DNA of 64,000 nt, taken from contig JAQUAX010000001.1 of NCBI GenBank assembly GCA_028687035.1, positions 310,001 to 374,000 of the forward strand, written 5' to 3'. Shown here one piece after another: positions 35,127 through 42,371 of this stretch. The stretch is from Dechloromonas sp. GTDB taxonomy: Bacteria > Pseudomonadota > Gammaproteobacteria > Burkholderiales > Rhodocyclaceae. Under the pieces are notes generated by a model, which saw only the letters and a list, made by a program, of their open reading frames with translations, did not search any database and had not been told where the DNA came from. Numbering within the stretch: position 1 is the first letter of the stretch; each line of letters opens with the position of its first letter. Both the position numbers and the translations under genes were made by a program.

Positions 35127-37922
35127 TCAGCAGCCGATGCTGTCCGCCGGGCGCGAGCAGGCTTCGAGCAGGTAGGCGACGGAGCGGTAGTTCACCCCTG
35201 TTTCGGCGGTCAGGCCGATCTCGCAGGTGCGGTTGGTCGAGACGCCGCAGGCGCAGCCGGCCGGCGCTTTTTCGTGCAGCCCGGCGTCGAGGTGGCGCAG
35301 CGCGTGCCGGTTCAGCTCCGGCACGACGAAGCCGCGGTCGCCGCCAAAGCCGCAGCAGGTGACGCCGTCCGGCTCGACGATCTGCTCGACGCAGGCGGCG
35401 AGCAGCGTGCGCAGCTTGGCGTCGGCGCCGCTGCGCTTGACGCTGCAATTGACGTGCAGCGCGACCGGGCCGGGCTGCCGGGTCAGCCTCAGCCGCGGCA
35501 GCAGCGCGTCGTGGGCGAATTCGTGGAAGTCGTAGAGCTTCAGGCGGCCGGCCAGGTGCTTCTGCATGCGCGCCGAGCAGGCGCTGGCGTCCATGACGAC
35601 CGGAATGCGGCCGTTGTCGGATGCCTTCATCAGCGCGGCTTCCAGCGTGTTCGACATGTCCTCGGCCGCTTCGGCCATGCCCTTGCTCGCCAGCATCTGG
35701 CCGCAGCACAGTTGCTCGAAGCCTTCGGGCAGGACAGGCGCGTAGCCGGCGCGGACCAGGACTTCCTGCACGACGTCGCCGAGCTGCTGCTCGCCGGGTT
35801 CGGACGGTCCGAAGATGCGGCCGCCGCAGGTCGGGAAATAGACCACGGGGTCGCCCGCGACCCGGCGTTCGGCCGGCGCCCGGCCGGCCGGCGGCATCCG
35901 GTCGCGCCAGGCGCCGCCCGACAGGCGCTTCATCAGGCCGTCGCCGAGCACGCCGGAAACCGCGTGGCCGACCTTGAGGCCGAGGCGGGCGGCGCCGGAG
36001 AAGGCGCCGAAATGCTCGCCCGTCCAGGCATGCACGGCGCGCGCCGCGTCGCCCAGCCGGCGGCCGCGCAGGCGGCGGGTCAGGTCGCCGGTGTCGATGC
36101 CGACCGGGCAGGCCGTCGAGCACAGGCCGCAGCCGGCGCAGGTGTCCAGGCCCATGTAGGCGTAATCCTCGCCCATGCTGCCGGGGTGTTCCCCGGCCGC
36201 GGCGCGGCGCGCCAGTTCGCGCACGCTGGTGATGCGCTGGCGCGGGCTCAGCGTCAGCCGGTGCGAGGGGCAGAGCGGTTCGCAGAAGCCGCATTCGATG
36301 CAGCGGTCGACGATGTCTTCGGCGGCCGGCATCGGCTTCAGGTTTTCGAGGTGGGCGTGGGCGTTGTCGTTGATGATGACGCCCGGATTGAGCAGGCCTT
36401 CCGGATCGAACAGCGTCTTGATCCGGCGCATCAGGTCGGCGGCTTCCTTGCCCCATTCCATCTCGACGAAGGGCGCCATGTTGCGGCCGGTGCCGTGCTC
36501 GGCCTTCAGCGAGCCGTCGTACTTCTCGACCACCAGCTTGCAGACGTCGTCCATGAAGCGTGCGTAGCGGTCGATCTCGGCCGGGGCGCCGAAATCCTGC
36601 GTGAACACGAAGTGCAGGTTGCCTTCGAGCGCGTGGCCGAAGATGATCGCCTCGTGGTAGCCGTGGTGGCGCAGCAGCGCCTGCAGGTCGAGCGTGGCGT
36701 CGGCCAGCGCCGGCACCGGGAAGGCGACGTCCTCGATCAGCACCGTGGTGCCGGTGCGGCGCATCGCGCCGACGGCCGGGAAGGTGCCTTTGCGCACCTT
36801 CCAGTACATGTCGCAGGTTGCCGGGTCGGTCGAGAAAGCGATCGGCTCGACGGTGGAAATGCCGGCAATCGCGGCGTGCACCGCGGCGATCTTGTCCTGC
36901 AGCGCGTCGGCCGAGCCGGCGCGCACCTCGATCAGCAGCGCGGCGGCGTCTTCGCCCAGTTCGCGGATGATCGCCGGCAGCCCGGGCTTGTTCTCGACCG
37001 AGTGCAGCGCCGGGCGGTCGAGCAGTTCGACCGCACTGACCGCCAGATGCGCCGGCTGCGGCTTCAGGCGGATGACCGCCTCGCAGGCGCTGCGGATGTC
37101 CGGGAAGAAGACCAGCGCCGAGGCCTTGAACGGGTCCTCGACCACGGTCTGGTAGGTGATCCGGGTCATGAAGCCGAGCGTGCCTTCCGAGCCGATCATC
37201 AGGTGGGCCAGGATGTCGATCGGGTCCTCGAAATCGACCAGCGCGTTGAGGCTGTAGCCGGTGGTGTTCTTGATCCTGAACTTGTGGCGGATGCGTTCGG
37301 CGAGCGCCGCGTTGGCGCGGGTTTCCCGGCCCAGGCGGTCGAGTTCGCCGAGCAGCGCGGCGTGCGATGCCTTGAAGGCGGCGATGCTGGCCGGGTCCTC
37401 GGTGTCGAGCAGGCTGCCGTCGGCGAGCATCACGCGCAGGCCGGCCAGCGTCCTGTAGCTGTTCTGCGCCGTGCCGCAGCACATGCCGGACGCGTTGTTG
37501 GCGGCGATGCCGCCGATCTTCGCGGCGCCGATCGACGCCGGGTCGGGGCCGATCTTCCGGCCGTGCGGGGCGAGCCGGCGATTGACCTCGCCGCCGACCA
37601 TGCCGGGACCGACACGGACCTGGCTGGCGTCGTCGGCCAGCTCGAAGGTCGCGAAGCCTTCGCCGATCAGCGCCAGCACGCCGTCCGAGATGGCCTGGCC
37701 GGACAGGCTGGTGCCGGCGGCGCGGAAGGTGACCGGGGTGCGGTTTTGCCGGGCCGCGGTCAACACCGCCCGGGCGTCGTTTTCCGACTCGATGACGGCG
37801 ACGACCTGCGGGATCAGCCGGTAGAAGCTTGCATCCGTGCCGTAGGCCAGGCGGCGCAGGTCGTCGGTGATGACCTGGTGGGCGGGGAGGTGGAGGGTGA
37901 GTTGCTGGATCAACGGGGTCAT
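35127..37922 (-). CDS. dld: FAD/4Fe-4S D-lactate dehydrogenase, Dld-II type
   Basis: The 931-residue protein fuses an FAD-binding PCMH domain (about 35-260; GTDASFYRLIPQVV, AAGTSLSGQA, GGIAANNASGMCCGT), an FAD-oxidase C domain (FGHALEGNLHF, KAEHGTGRNMAPFVE), two 4Fe-4S motifs (CIECGFCEPLCPS, CAGCGLCSTACPVGID) and a C-terminal CCG-type cysteine-rich domain (CCGQML, TCCGFGGDRGF). This matches the Dld-II lactate dehydrogenase of Shewanella in architecture and length, and its position beside lutACB supports D-lactate oxidation to pyruvate at the membrane. A D-2-hydroxyglutarate role (YdiJ-like) is a real alternative. No clear ribosome-binding site precedes the ATG. Confidence 0.85.
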   Translation of the reverse strand: MTPLIQQLTLHLPAHQVITDDLRRLAYGTDASFYRLIPQVVAVIESENDARAVLTAARQNRTPVTFRAAGTSLSGQAISDGVLALIGEGFATFELADDASQVRVGPGMVGGEVNRRLAPHGRKIGPDPASIGAAKIGGIAANNASGMCCGTAQNSYRTLAGLRVMLADGSLLDTEDPASIAAFKASHAALLGELDRLGRETRANAALAERIRHKFRIKNTTGYSLNALVDFEDPIDILAHLMIGSEGTLGFMTRITYQTVVEDPFKASALVFFPDIRSACEAVIRLKPQPAHLAVSAVELLDRPALHSVENKPGLPAIIRELGEDAAALLIEVRAGSADALQDKIAAVHAAIAGISTVEPIAFSTDPATCDMYWKVRKGTFPAVGAMRRTGTTVLIEDVAFPVPALADATLDLQALLRHHGYHEAIIFGHALEGNLHFVFTQDFGAPAEIDRYARFMDDVCKLVVEKYDGSLKAEHGTGRNMAPFVEMEWGKEAADLMRRIKTLFDPEGLLNPGVIINDNAHAHLENLKPMPAAEDIVDRCIECGFCEPLCPSHRLTLSPRQRITSVRELARRAAAGEHPGSMGEDYAYMGLDTCAGCGLCSTACPVGIDTGDLTRRLRGRRLGDAARAVHAWTGEHFGAFSGAARLGLKVGHAVSGVLGDGLMKRLSGGAWRDRMPPAGRAPAERRVAGDPVVYFPTCGGRIFGPSEPGEQQLGDVVQEVLVRAGYAPVLPEGFEQLCCGQMLASKGMAEAAEDMSNTLEAALMKASDNGRIPVVMDASACSARMQKHLAGRLKLYDFHEFAHDALLPRLRLTRQPGPVALHVNCSVKRSGADAKLRTLLAACVEQIVEPDGVTCCGFGGDRGFVVPELNRHALRHLDAGLHEKAPAGCACGVSTNRTCEIGLTAETGVNYRSVAYLLEACSRPADSIGC

Positions 37923-37987
37923 GTTTTTTTGGTTCAGTTGATTGGGCGTTGTGGCTGGTGGATGCGCTGTTGTTCGCCGTTGACCGG

Positions 37988-38492
37988 CGCCTTACTTTCT
38001 TCTTGCTTCGCCAAGAAGAAAGTAAGCAAAGAAGAAGGCGACCCCGGGTCGGCGCCGGGCTGACGCCCGGTTCCCTGCGCTACTCGGCCTTGGCGGGGGC
38101 TGCGGAACTCGGCCCTGCGGGCCTCAGACAGTCCTCGCCCTTTTTCCGCCAAGCCCTGCGTTGCTCGGCGCCTCCCAGGGGAGATTGGAGAACCGATCGG
38201 AGATTTGCGGTGGACGCGGAAATTGGGCGAAAAATGCGGTGCACCGCGCATTCGTCGTTGTTTGTTGCTGTGGCCGTTCAGCGTCGACGCTGTTGGGCCC
38301 CTTGGGAGGCGCCGAGCAACGCAGGCGGGGCGGGGGCCTTCGGCTCGCATTGTCTGAGCCGCAGGCGAGTTCATGCGAGCCGCCCGGCCTGCCGAGTAGC
38401 GCAGGGAACCCGCGCAGCGGGCGCCGACCCAGGGGTCGCCTTTTCTTTGGCTACTTTCTTTTGGCGAAGCAAAAGAAAGTACGCCCGCCGTC
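37988..38492. repeat. Long imperfect inverted-repeat element, ~500 bp
   Basis: Arms of about 190 bases (37988-38180 and 38299-38492) are inverted copies: the outer ~95 bases are highly similar (both carry TTTCTT..GCTTCGCCAA and TTCCCTGCGCTACTCGGC), the middle diverges, and the inner 25 or so (CCTGCGTTGCTCGGCGCCTC) are nearly identical. The ~118-base centre includes the palindrome GCGGTGCACCGC (38236-38247). I recognise this style of sequence as a dispersed intergenic repeat of many beta- and gammaproteobacteria, often misread as coding. It fills the 593-base gap 37923-38515 between lutB and dld; I see no gene in that gap. Confidence 0.75.
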
Positions 38493-38515
38493 CAGGCGGA
38501 ATTCCCTGGCAACAT

Positions 38516-39946
38516 CTAGCCCCGTTCCCTCAACATATCCCGCAACCGCTTGGGCGCCGGCCGCAACGGCGTCCGCACCGAAGTCCACGCCCCCTGCCGC
38601 GACGGCAGAAATCCACCCAGCCGGCTTCCCAGCCACGAAACCATCCGGTACAGCGCGGGCGACTGGTAAACGACGGCCCAGGCCCGCCAGATCGCCGAGA
38701 TCAGCGGCGAGTAGCCGGCCCCCTGGCCGCGCATCACCGGGTTCGCACGCGGCGCCGAAAAGGCTTCCTCCCGCAAACGCATCAGCAATTCGGGAATCGG
38801 GATCTTCACCGGGCAGACTTCGCCGCAGGCGCCGCACAGCGACGACGCGGTGGTCAGTCCGGCGGTGGCGTCCAGCCCGAGCAGGTGCGGCGACACGATC
38901 TTGCCGATCGGTCCGGGATAGGTCGTGCCGTAGGCGTGGCCGCCGATCCGGCTGTAGACCGGGCAGTGGTTCATGCAGGCGCCGCAGCGGATGCACTGCA
39001 GCGTCTTGCGCAGCTGCTCGTCGGCGTAGGCCTGGCTGCGGCCGTTGTCGAGCAGCACCAGGTGGACTTCCTCGGGGCCATCCTTCTCGCCTGGCTGCCT
39101 CGGCCCGGAGATCATGTTGAAGTAGGTCGAGATGTTCTGGCCGGTCGCCGAGCGGGTCAGCAGCGAGTACAGCGGCGGCACGTGCTCGAGCTTCTCGACG
39201 ATCTTCTCGATGCCGGTGATCGCGATGTGGATGGCCGGTGCCGTCGTGCACATGCGGCCGTTGCCTTCGTTCTCGACCAGGCACAGCGTGCCGGTCTCGG
39301 CGACGGCGAAATTGACGCCGGACAGGCCGATCTCGGCTTCGAGGAATTTGCGGCGCAGCACGTCGCGGCCGATCTGGATCAGCGCGTCCACGTTGTCGGT
39401 GTAATCGACGCCGGGCACCTTCTCGTGGAACAGCCGGGCGATCTCCTCCTTGGTCTTGTGGATCGCCGGCATGATGATGTGCGACGGCTTTTCGCCGGCC
39501 AGCTGGACGATGTACTCGCCCATGTCGGATTCCAGCGCCTCGATGCCGGCCGCTTCGGCGGCGTGGTTCAGCTCGATTTCCTCGCTGACCATCGACTTGC
39601 CCTTGACCATCTTCGTCGCGCCGTGGCCCTGGACGATGCCGAGGATGATCGCGTTGGCCTCGTCGGGCGTCTCCGCCCAGTGCACCTTGACGCCGTTCGC
39701 GGTCAACCGGCTTTCGAGCTGCAAAAGCAGGTCCGGCAGCTTCGCCAGGTTGTACTGGCGGATCGCTTCGCCCAGCGAACGCAGGCTTTCCAGTTCCTCG
39801 GGATCGGGAAACTGGGCGGCGCGCTTCGCCATCAGGAAGTCCATCGCGCCGCGGAAGCTCTGGCGCAGGAAGGGGTTGTCGACGACGGCCTTCGACCGGG
39901 CACGGAAGCCGTCGGCCGGCCTGAAATGCAGCGTGTGTTCGCTCAT
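38516..39946 (-). CDS. lutB: Iron-sulfur L-lactate oxidation subunit LutB
   Basis: LutB (LldF/YkgF) is part of the cytoplasmic LutABC complex that oxidises L-lactate to pyruvate. The 476-residue protein has a LUD-type domain in the first ~290 residues and two 4Fe-4S motifs, CIRCGACMNHCPVY and CGACGEVCPVKIPI. The frame is open upstream, but the ATG at 39946 (MSEHTLHF) overlaps the lutC stop (ATGA) and matches the family N-terminus. It is last of the lutA-lutC-lutB run; the inverted-repeat element and then dld follow. Confidence 0.93.
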   Translation of the reverse strand: MSEHTLHFRPADGFRARSKAVVDNPFLRQSFRGAMDFLMAKRAAQFPDPEELESLRSLGEAIRQYNLAKLPDLLLQLESRLTANGVKVHWAETPDEANAIILGIVQGHGATKMVKGKSMVSEEIELNHAAEAAGIEALESDMGEYIVQLAGEKPSHIIMPAIHKTKEEIARLFHEKVPGVDYTDNVDALIQIGRDVLRRKFLEAEIGLSGVNFAVAETGTLCLVENEGNGRMCTTAPAIHIAITGIEKIVEKLEHVPPLYSLLTRSATGQNISTYFNMISGPRQPGEKDGPEEVHLVLLDNGRSQAYADEQLRKTLQCIRCGACMNHCPVYSRIGGHAYGTTYPGPIGKIVSPHLLGLDATAGLTTASSLCGACGEVCPVKIPIPELLMRLREEAFSAPRANPVMRGQGAGYSPLISAIWRAWAVVYQSPALYRMVSWLGSRLGGFLPSRQGAWTSVRTPLRPAPKRLRDMLRERG

Positions 39947-40626
39947 TGCGCAGCCTCCGTCGTTTCGATCAGCAGCACGATCAGCTCCTTCGGGCCGTGC
40001 GCGCCGTAGGCCAGCGTCTGCTGGATGTCGGCGGTCTTCGACGGGCCGGAGATCAGCAGCGCATTGGTCGGCAGGCCGTTCTTCCAGCCTTCGGCGGTCA
40101 TCGCCTCGAAGAAGGTGTTGTGGATTCGGGTCGCATCGAGCAGCACGATGTGCACCGGCGGCACCAGCGACATCAGGCGCGGCTCCAGCGCATCCGGCCA
40201 CAGGATCAGCGTGCCGGTCTCGGCGATCGCGGCGCGCGCGCCGGTCAGGCTGGCCGGCGTGGCCTCGAACATTTCCGTTTTCCAGGCCTCGATCGCCATG
40301 TCATAGACGCTGCAGTCGATGCCGTGCGGCGGCAGGTCGTCGAGCGCGGCGTCGCCGTGCGGCGTGCCTTCGGCGACCAGCAGCCTGTCGATGGCGCGCG
40401 CCTTGAGCACGGCGTGCAGGGTCTGCGTCCAGTTGCCGGGCGTCACGGCATGCACTTCGGCGTGCGCCAGTTCGATGAAGTGGCGGAAGCGCCTGGCCTT
40501 GTCGGCCGCCGTTTCGACCGGGCGATGCCCGGCATACCAGGCGGCGACGTCGGGCAGGGCGTTCGCGGTGGACGGCGCGTTCTGCCGCAATTTCGCGAGG
40601 ATGCGATCGCGGGCGAGGGCGCTCAT
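39943..40626 (-). CDS. lutC: LUD-domain protein LutC
   Basis: This 227-residue protein belongs to the LutC/YkgG family (LUD domain), the third part of the L-lactate utilisation complex. ARAAIAETGTLILWP and the following PPVHIVLLDATRI are the recognisable core. It starts at the ATG at 40626 (MSALARDRIL), overlapping the lutA stop by four bases, and its own stop overlaps lutB by four bases, so all three are tightly coupled. The order A-C-B differs from A-B-C in E. coli, B. subtilis and Shewanella. Confidence 0.88.
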   Translation of the reverse strand: MSALARDRILAKLRQNAPSTANALPDVAAWYAGHRPVETAADKARRFRHFIELAHAEVHAVTPGNWTQTLHAVLKARAIDRLLVAEGTPHGDAALDDLPPHGIDCSVYDMAIEAWKTEMFEATPASLTGARAAIAETGTLILWPDALEPRLMSLVPPVHIVLLDATRIHNTFFEAMTAEGWKNGLPTNALLISGPSKTADIQQTLAYGAHGPKELIVLLIETTEAAQ

Positions 40627-41411
40627 TGGGCACCTCCGGTGCGGCGCAGCAGGAAGCTCGCGATGTGTTCGCCGGGCAGGCTGGGCGTCGTCCGGCCGGC
40701 CTGTTCGTCCTGCCAGGCGGCGTGGCCGAGGATGTTCATCAGGCAGCCGCAGTCGGCGCTGACCACGAGCTCGGCGCCGGTCGCCTTCAGCGCCTTGACC
40801 TTGTCCTCGACCATCGCGCCGGAGATTTCCGGCTGCTTGACCGAGAAGGTGCCGCCGAAGCCGCAGCATTCGGCTTCATGGTCCTGCGTCGCGACGCGGA
40901 CGTTTTTCAGGTCGCCGAGCAGGCGGCGTCCGGTCAGGTGCACGCCCATCTCGCGGCGCGCCGAGCACGAGGTGTGCAGCACGACGGTGCAGTCGCCGCC
41001 GCGGTCCTGCGGCTGCCAGCCGAGCACGTTGACCAGGAAATCGGTGAATTCGTGAATGCGCGCCGACAGCGCCTCGGCCTGGGCCTTGCGCTGCGGGTCG
41101 GCGGCGAACAGCGTCGGGTAGTGGTGCTTCATCATGCCGGCGCAGGAACCGGAGGGCACGACGACCGGCCAGTCTTCCGGGAACAGCGTCAGCTGGTGCG
41201 CGGCGACGCGCCGGGCCTCGTCCGGAAAACCGCTGGTGTAGGCCGGTTGACCGCAGCAGGTCTGTTCTTCCGGGAAATGGACGCGGATGCCTTCGCGTTC
41301 GAGCAGCGTGATCGCATCCATCCCGGCGCCCGGGAAAAACTGATCGACGACGCAGGTCGCGAAGAAGTAGATGTCGCTGGGGCGACGGGCGGATTCGACG
41401 GGTTCGCTCAT
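40623..41411 (-). CDS. lutA: Cysteine-rich L-lactate oxidation subunit LutA
   Basis: LutA (LldE/YkgE) is the CCG-domain subunit of the LutABC complex. The 262-residue protein has two CCG-type cysteine-rich domains with EQTCCGQPAYTSGF, VLHTSCSARREMGVH and EAECCGFGGTFSVK, which coordinate a special 4Fe-4S cluster. I chose the ATG at 41411 because GGAGA lies seven bases upstream; an in-frame TTG at 41438 falls within the operator and would remove it from the leader. It is first in the minus-strand lut operon and divergent from the GntR regulator. Confidence 0.91.
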   Translation of the reverse strand: MSEPVESARRPSDIYFFATCVVDQFFPGAGMDAITLLEREGIRVHFPEEQTCCGQPAYTSGFPDEARRVAAHQLTLFPEDWPVVVPSGSCAGMMKHHYPTLFAADPQRKAQAEALSARIHEFTDFLVNVLGWQPQDRGGDCTVVLHTSCSARREMGVHLTGRRLLGDLKNVRVATQDHEAECCGFGGTFSVKQPEISGAMVEDKVKALKATGAELVVSADCGCLMNILGHAAWQDEQAGRTTPSLPGEHIASFLLRRTGGAQ

Positions 41412-41429
41412 GGTGTCTCCAGTTGGTAA

Positions 41430-41444
41430 ATTGGTCAAACCAAT
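41430..41444. promoter_or_regulatory. GntR-type operator downstream of the lutA start site
   Basis: ATTGGTCAAACCAAT is a perfect 6-3-6 inverted repeat and contains TGGT-N3-ACCA, the consensus for FadR-subfamily GntR regulators such as LldR. It lies about 8-22 bases downstream of the predicted lutA transcription start, where a bound repressor would block transcription. The divergent GntR gene is the obvious binder. Confidence 0.75.
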
Positions 41445-41459
41445 ATTCGGCGTGCTGGA

Positions 41460-41488
41460 AATGTACGATACAACCGGTACTTAGTCAA
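41460..41488 (-). promoter_or_regulatory. lutA promoter
   Basis: Minus strand: TTGACT (41488-41483), 17-base spacer, TACATT (41465-41460). This is close to the sigma70 consensus with ideal spacing; transcription would start near 41452, about 40 bases before the lutA ATG. Confidence 0.7.
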
Positions 41489-41511
41489 TAAAACAAGGGA
41501 AATCCCGAGGC

Positions 41512-41540
41512 TTGCAGTTTACCGTTCGGCTGATTAGAAT
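41512..41540 (+). promoter_or_regulatory. Promoter of the GntR regulator gene
   Basis: TTGCAG (41512-41517), 17-base spacer, TAGAAT (41535-41540). Start site would be near 41547, inside the second operator, which implies autoregulation. The transcript probably continues into ppsA. Confidence 0.65.
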
Positions 41541-41543
41541 GGC

Positions 41544-41556
41544 GTGGTCTTACCAA
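41544..41556. promoter_or_regulatory. Second GntR-type operator over the regulator start site
   Basis: GTGGTCTTACCAA carries TGGT-CTT-ACCA, matching the first operator core and differing from the symmetric form at one outer base. It overlaps the predicted start of the regulator transcript and ends about 17 bases before its ATG. Confidence 0.65.
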
Positions 41557-41573
41557 TCAAGGCTCAATTCCGC

Positions 41574-42341
41574 ATGCCGAACAAGGTCCAGGTGCCGCGC
41601 ATTTCCGATGCCGTCGCCGCTTCGCTGGAGCGCCGCATTCTCGAAGGCTCGCTGAAACCCGGCGACCGCCTGCCGCCGGAGCGCGAACTGGCGGCCGAAC
41701 TCGGCGTGTCCCGCCCGAGCCTGCGCGAGGCGATCCAGAAGCTGGCGTCGAAGGGCCTGGTGCAAAGCCGCCAGGGCGGCGGCACCTATGTCACCGACAG
41801 CCTGAATTCGACCTTTTTCGACCCCTGGCGCGACATGCTCGGCAATCACCCGAACCTGCGCGAGGACATGCTGGAATTCCGGCGCATGGCCGAGGGGCAG
41901 GCCGCGGAGTGGGCCGCCGAGCGCGCCACCGAGGCCGACCTGCAGCGCCTGGACCAGGCCTTCGAGGCGCTCCGGGCCGCTTTTGCCGGCGACGACACCG
42001 AGCAGCGCTCGGCAGCCGACATCGATTTTCACCAGGCGATCGGCGATGCCGCGCACAACGCGCTGCTCGGCCATCTCTCCGCAGCCCTGCTGCGCCTGAT
42101 GCACGACAACATCCGGCTGAACCTCGGCGAGCTGAAGAGCGTGCCGGCCGCCGGTGCGCTGCTGATGAGCCAGCACGGCGCGATTCACGCCGCGATCCGC
42201 GACCGCAAGCCGGCCGTCGCCCGCGCCGCGGCCGAGACGCACATCGACTTCGTCCGCGAGACGCTGGCCCAGTCGCTGCGCTCCGCCGCCCGCCGCGAAA
42301 CGGCCGAACGCCGCCTGAACACCGATTTCACGACTTCCTGA
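41574..42341 (+). CDS. GntR-family (FadR/FCD) regulator, LldR/LutR-like
   Basis: The 255-residue protein has an N-terminal winged helix-turn-helix (GDRLPPERELAAELGVSRPS, LREAIQKLASKGLVQSRQGG) and an all-helical FCD effector domain from about residue 95 (EDMLEFRRMAEGQAAEWAAERA). In related systems such regulators respond to lactate. I placed the start at the ATG at 41574, since the upstream GTG at 41544 is inside the operator. It is divergent from lutA and has two matching operators between them. Only 30 bases and no terminator separate it from ppsA. Confidence 0.88.
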   Translation: MPNKVQVPRISDAVAASLERRILEGSLKPGDRLPPERELAAELGVSRPSLREAIQKLASKGLVQSRQGGGTYVTDSLNSTFFDPWRDMLGNHPNLREDMLEFRRMAEGQAAEWAAERATEADLQRLDQAFEALRAAFAGDDTEQRSAADIDFHQAIGDAAHNALLGHLSAALLRLMHDNIRLNLGELKSVPAAGALLMSQHGAIHAAIRDRKPAVARAAAETHIDFVRETLAQSLRSAARRETAERRLNTDFTTS

Positions 42342-42371
42342 TTTTCAATTCGCCCCCCAGAAAGGACCTCC

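Noticed and set aside
37953-37960. GCTGGTGG octamer resembling E. coli Chi
   Set aside because: A single GC-rich octamer is expected by chance here and Chi sequence is not known for this organism.
37949-39120. Apparent proteins across the inverted-repeat element
   Set aside because: They read through repeat DNA and into antisense lutB; the Arg/Ser/Pro-rich text is typical of mistranslated repeats.
41412-41438. TTG start adding nine residues to LutA
   Set aside because: It falls in the operator region; the ATG at 41411 has a good ribosome-binding site and fits the family.
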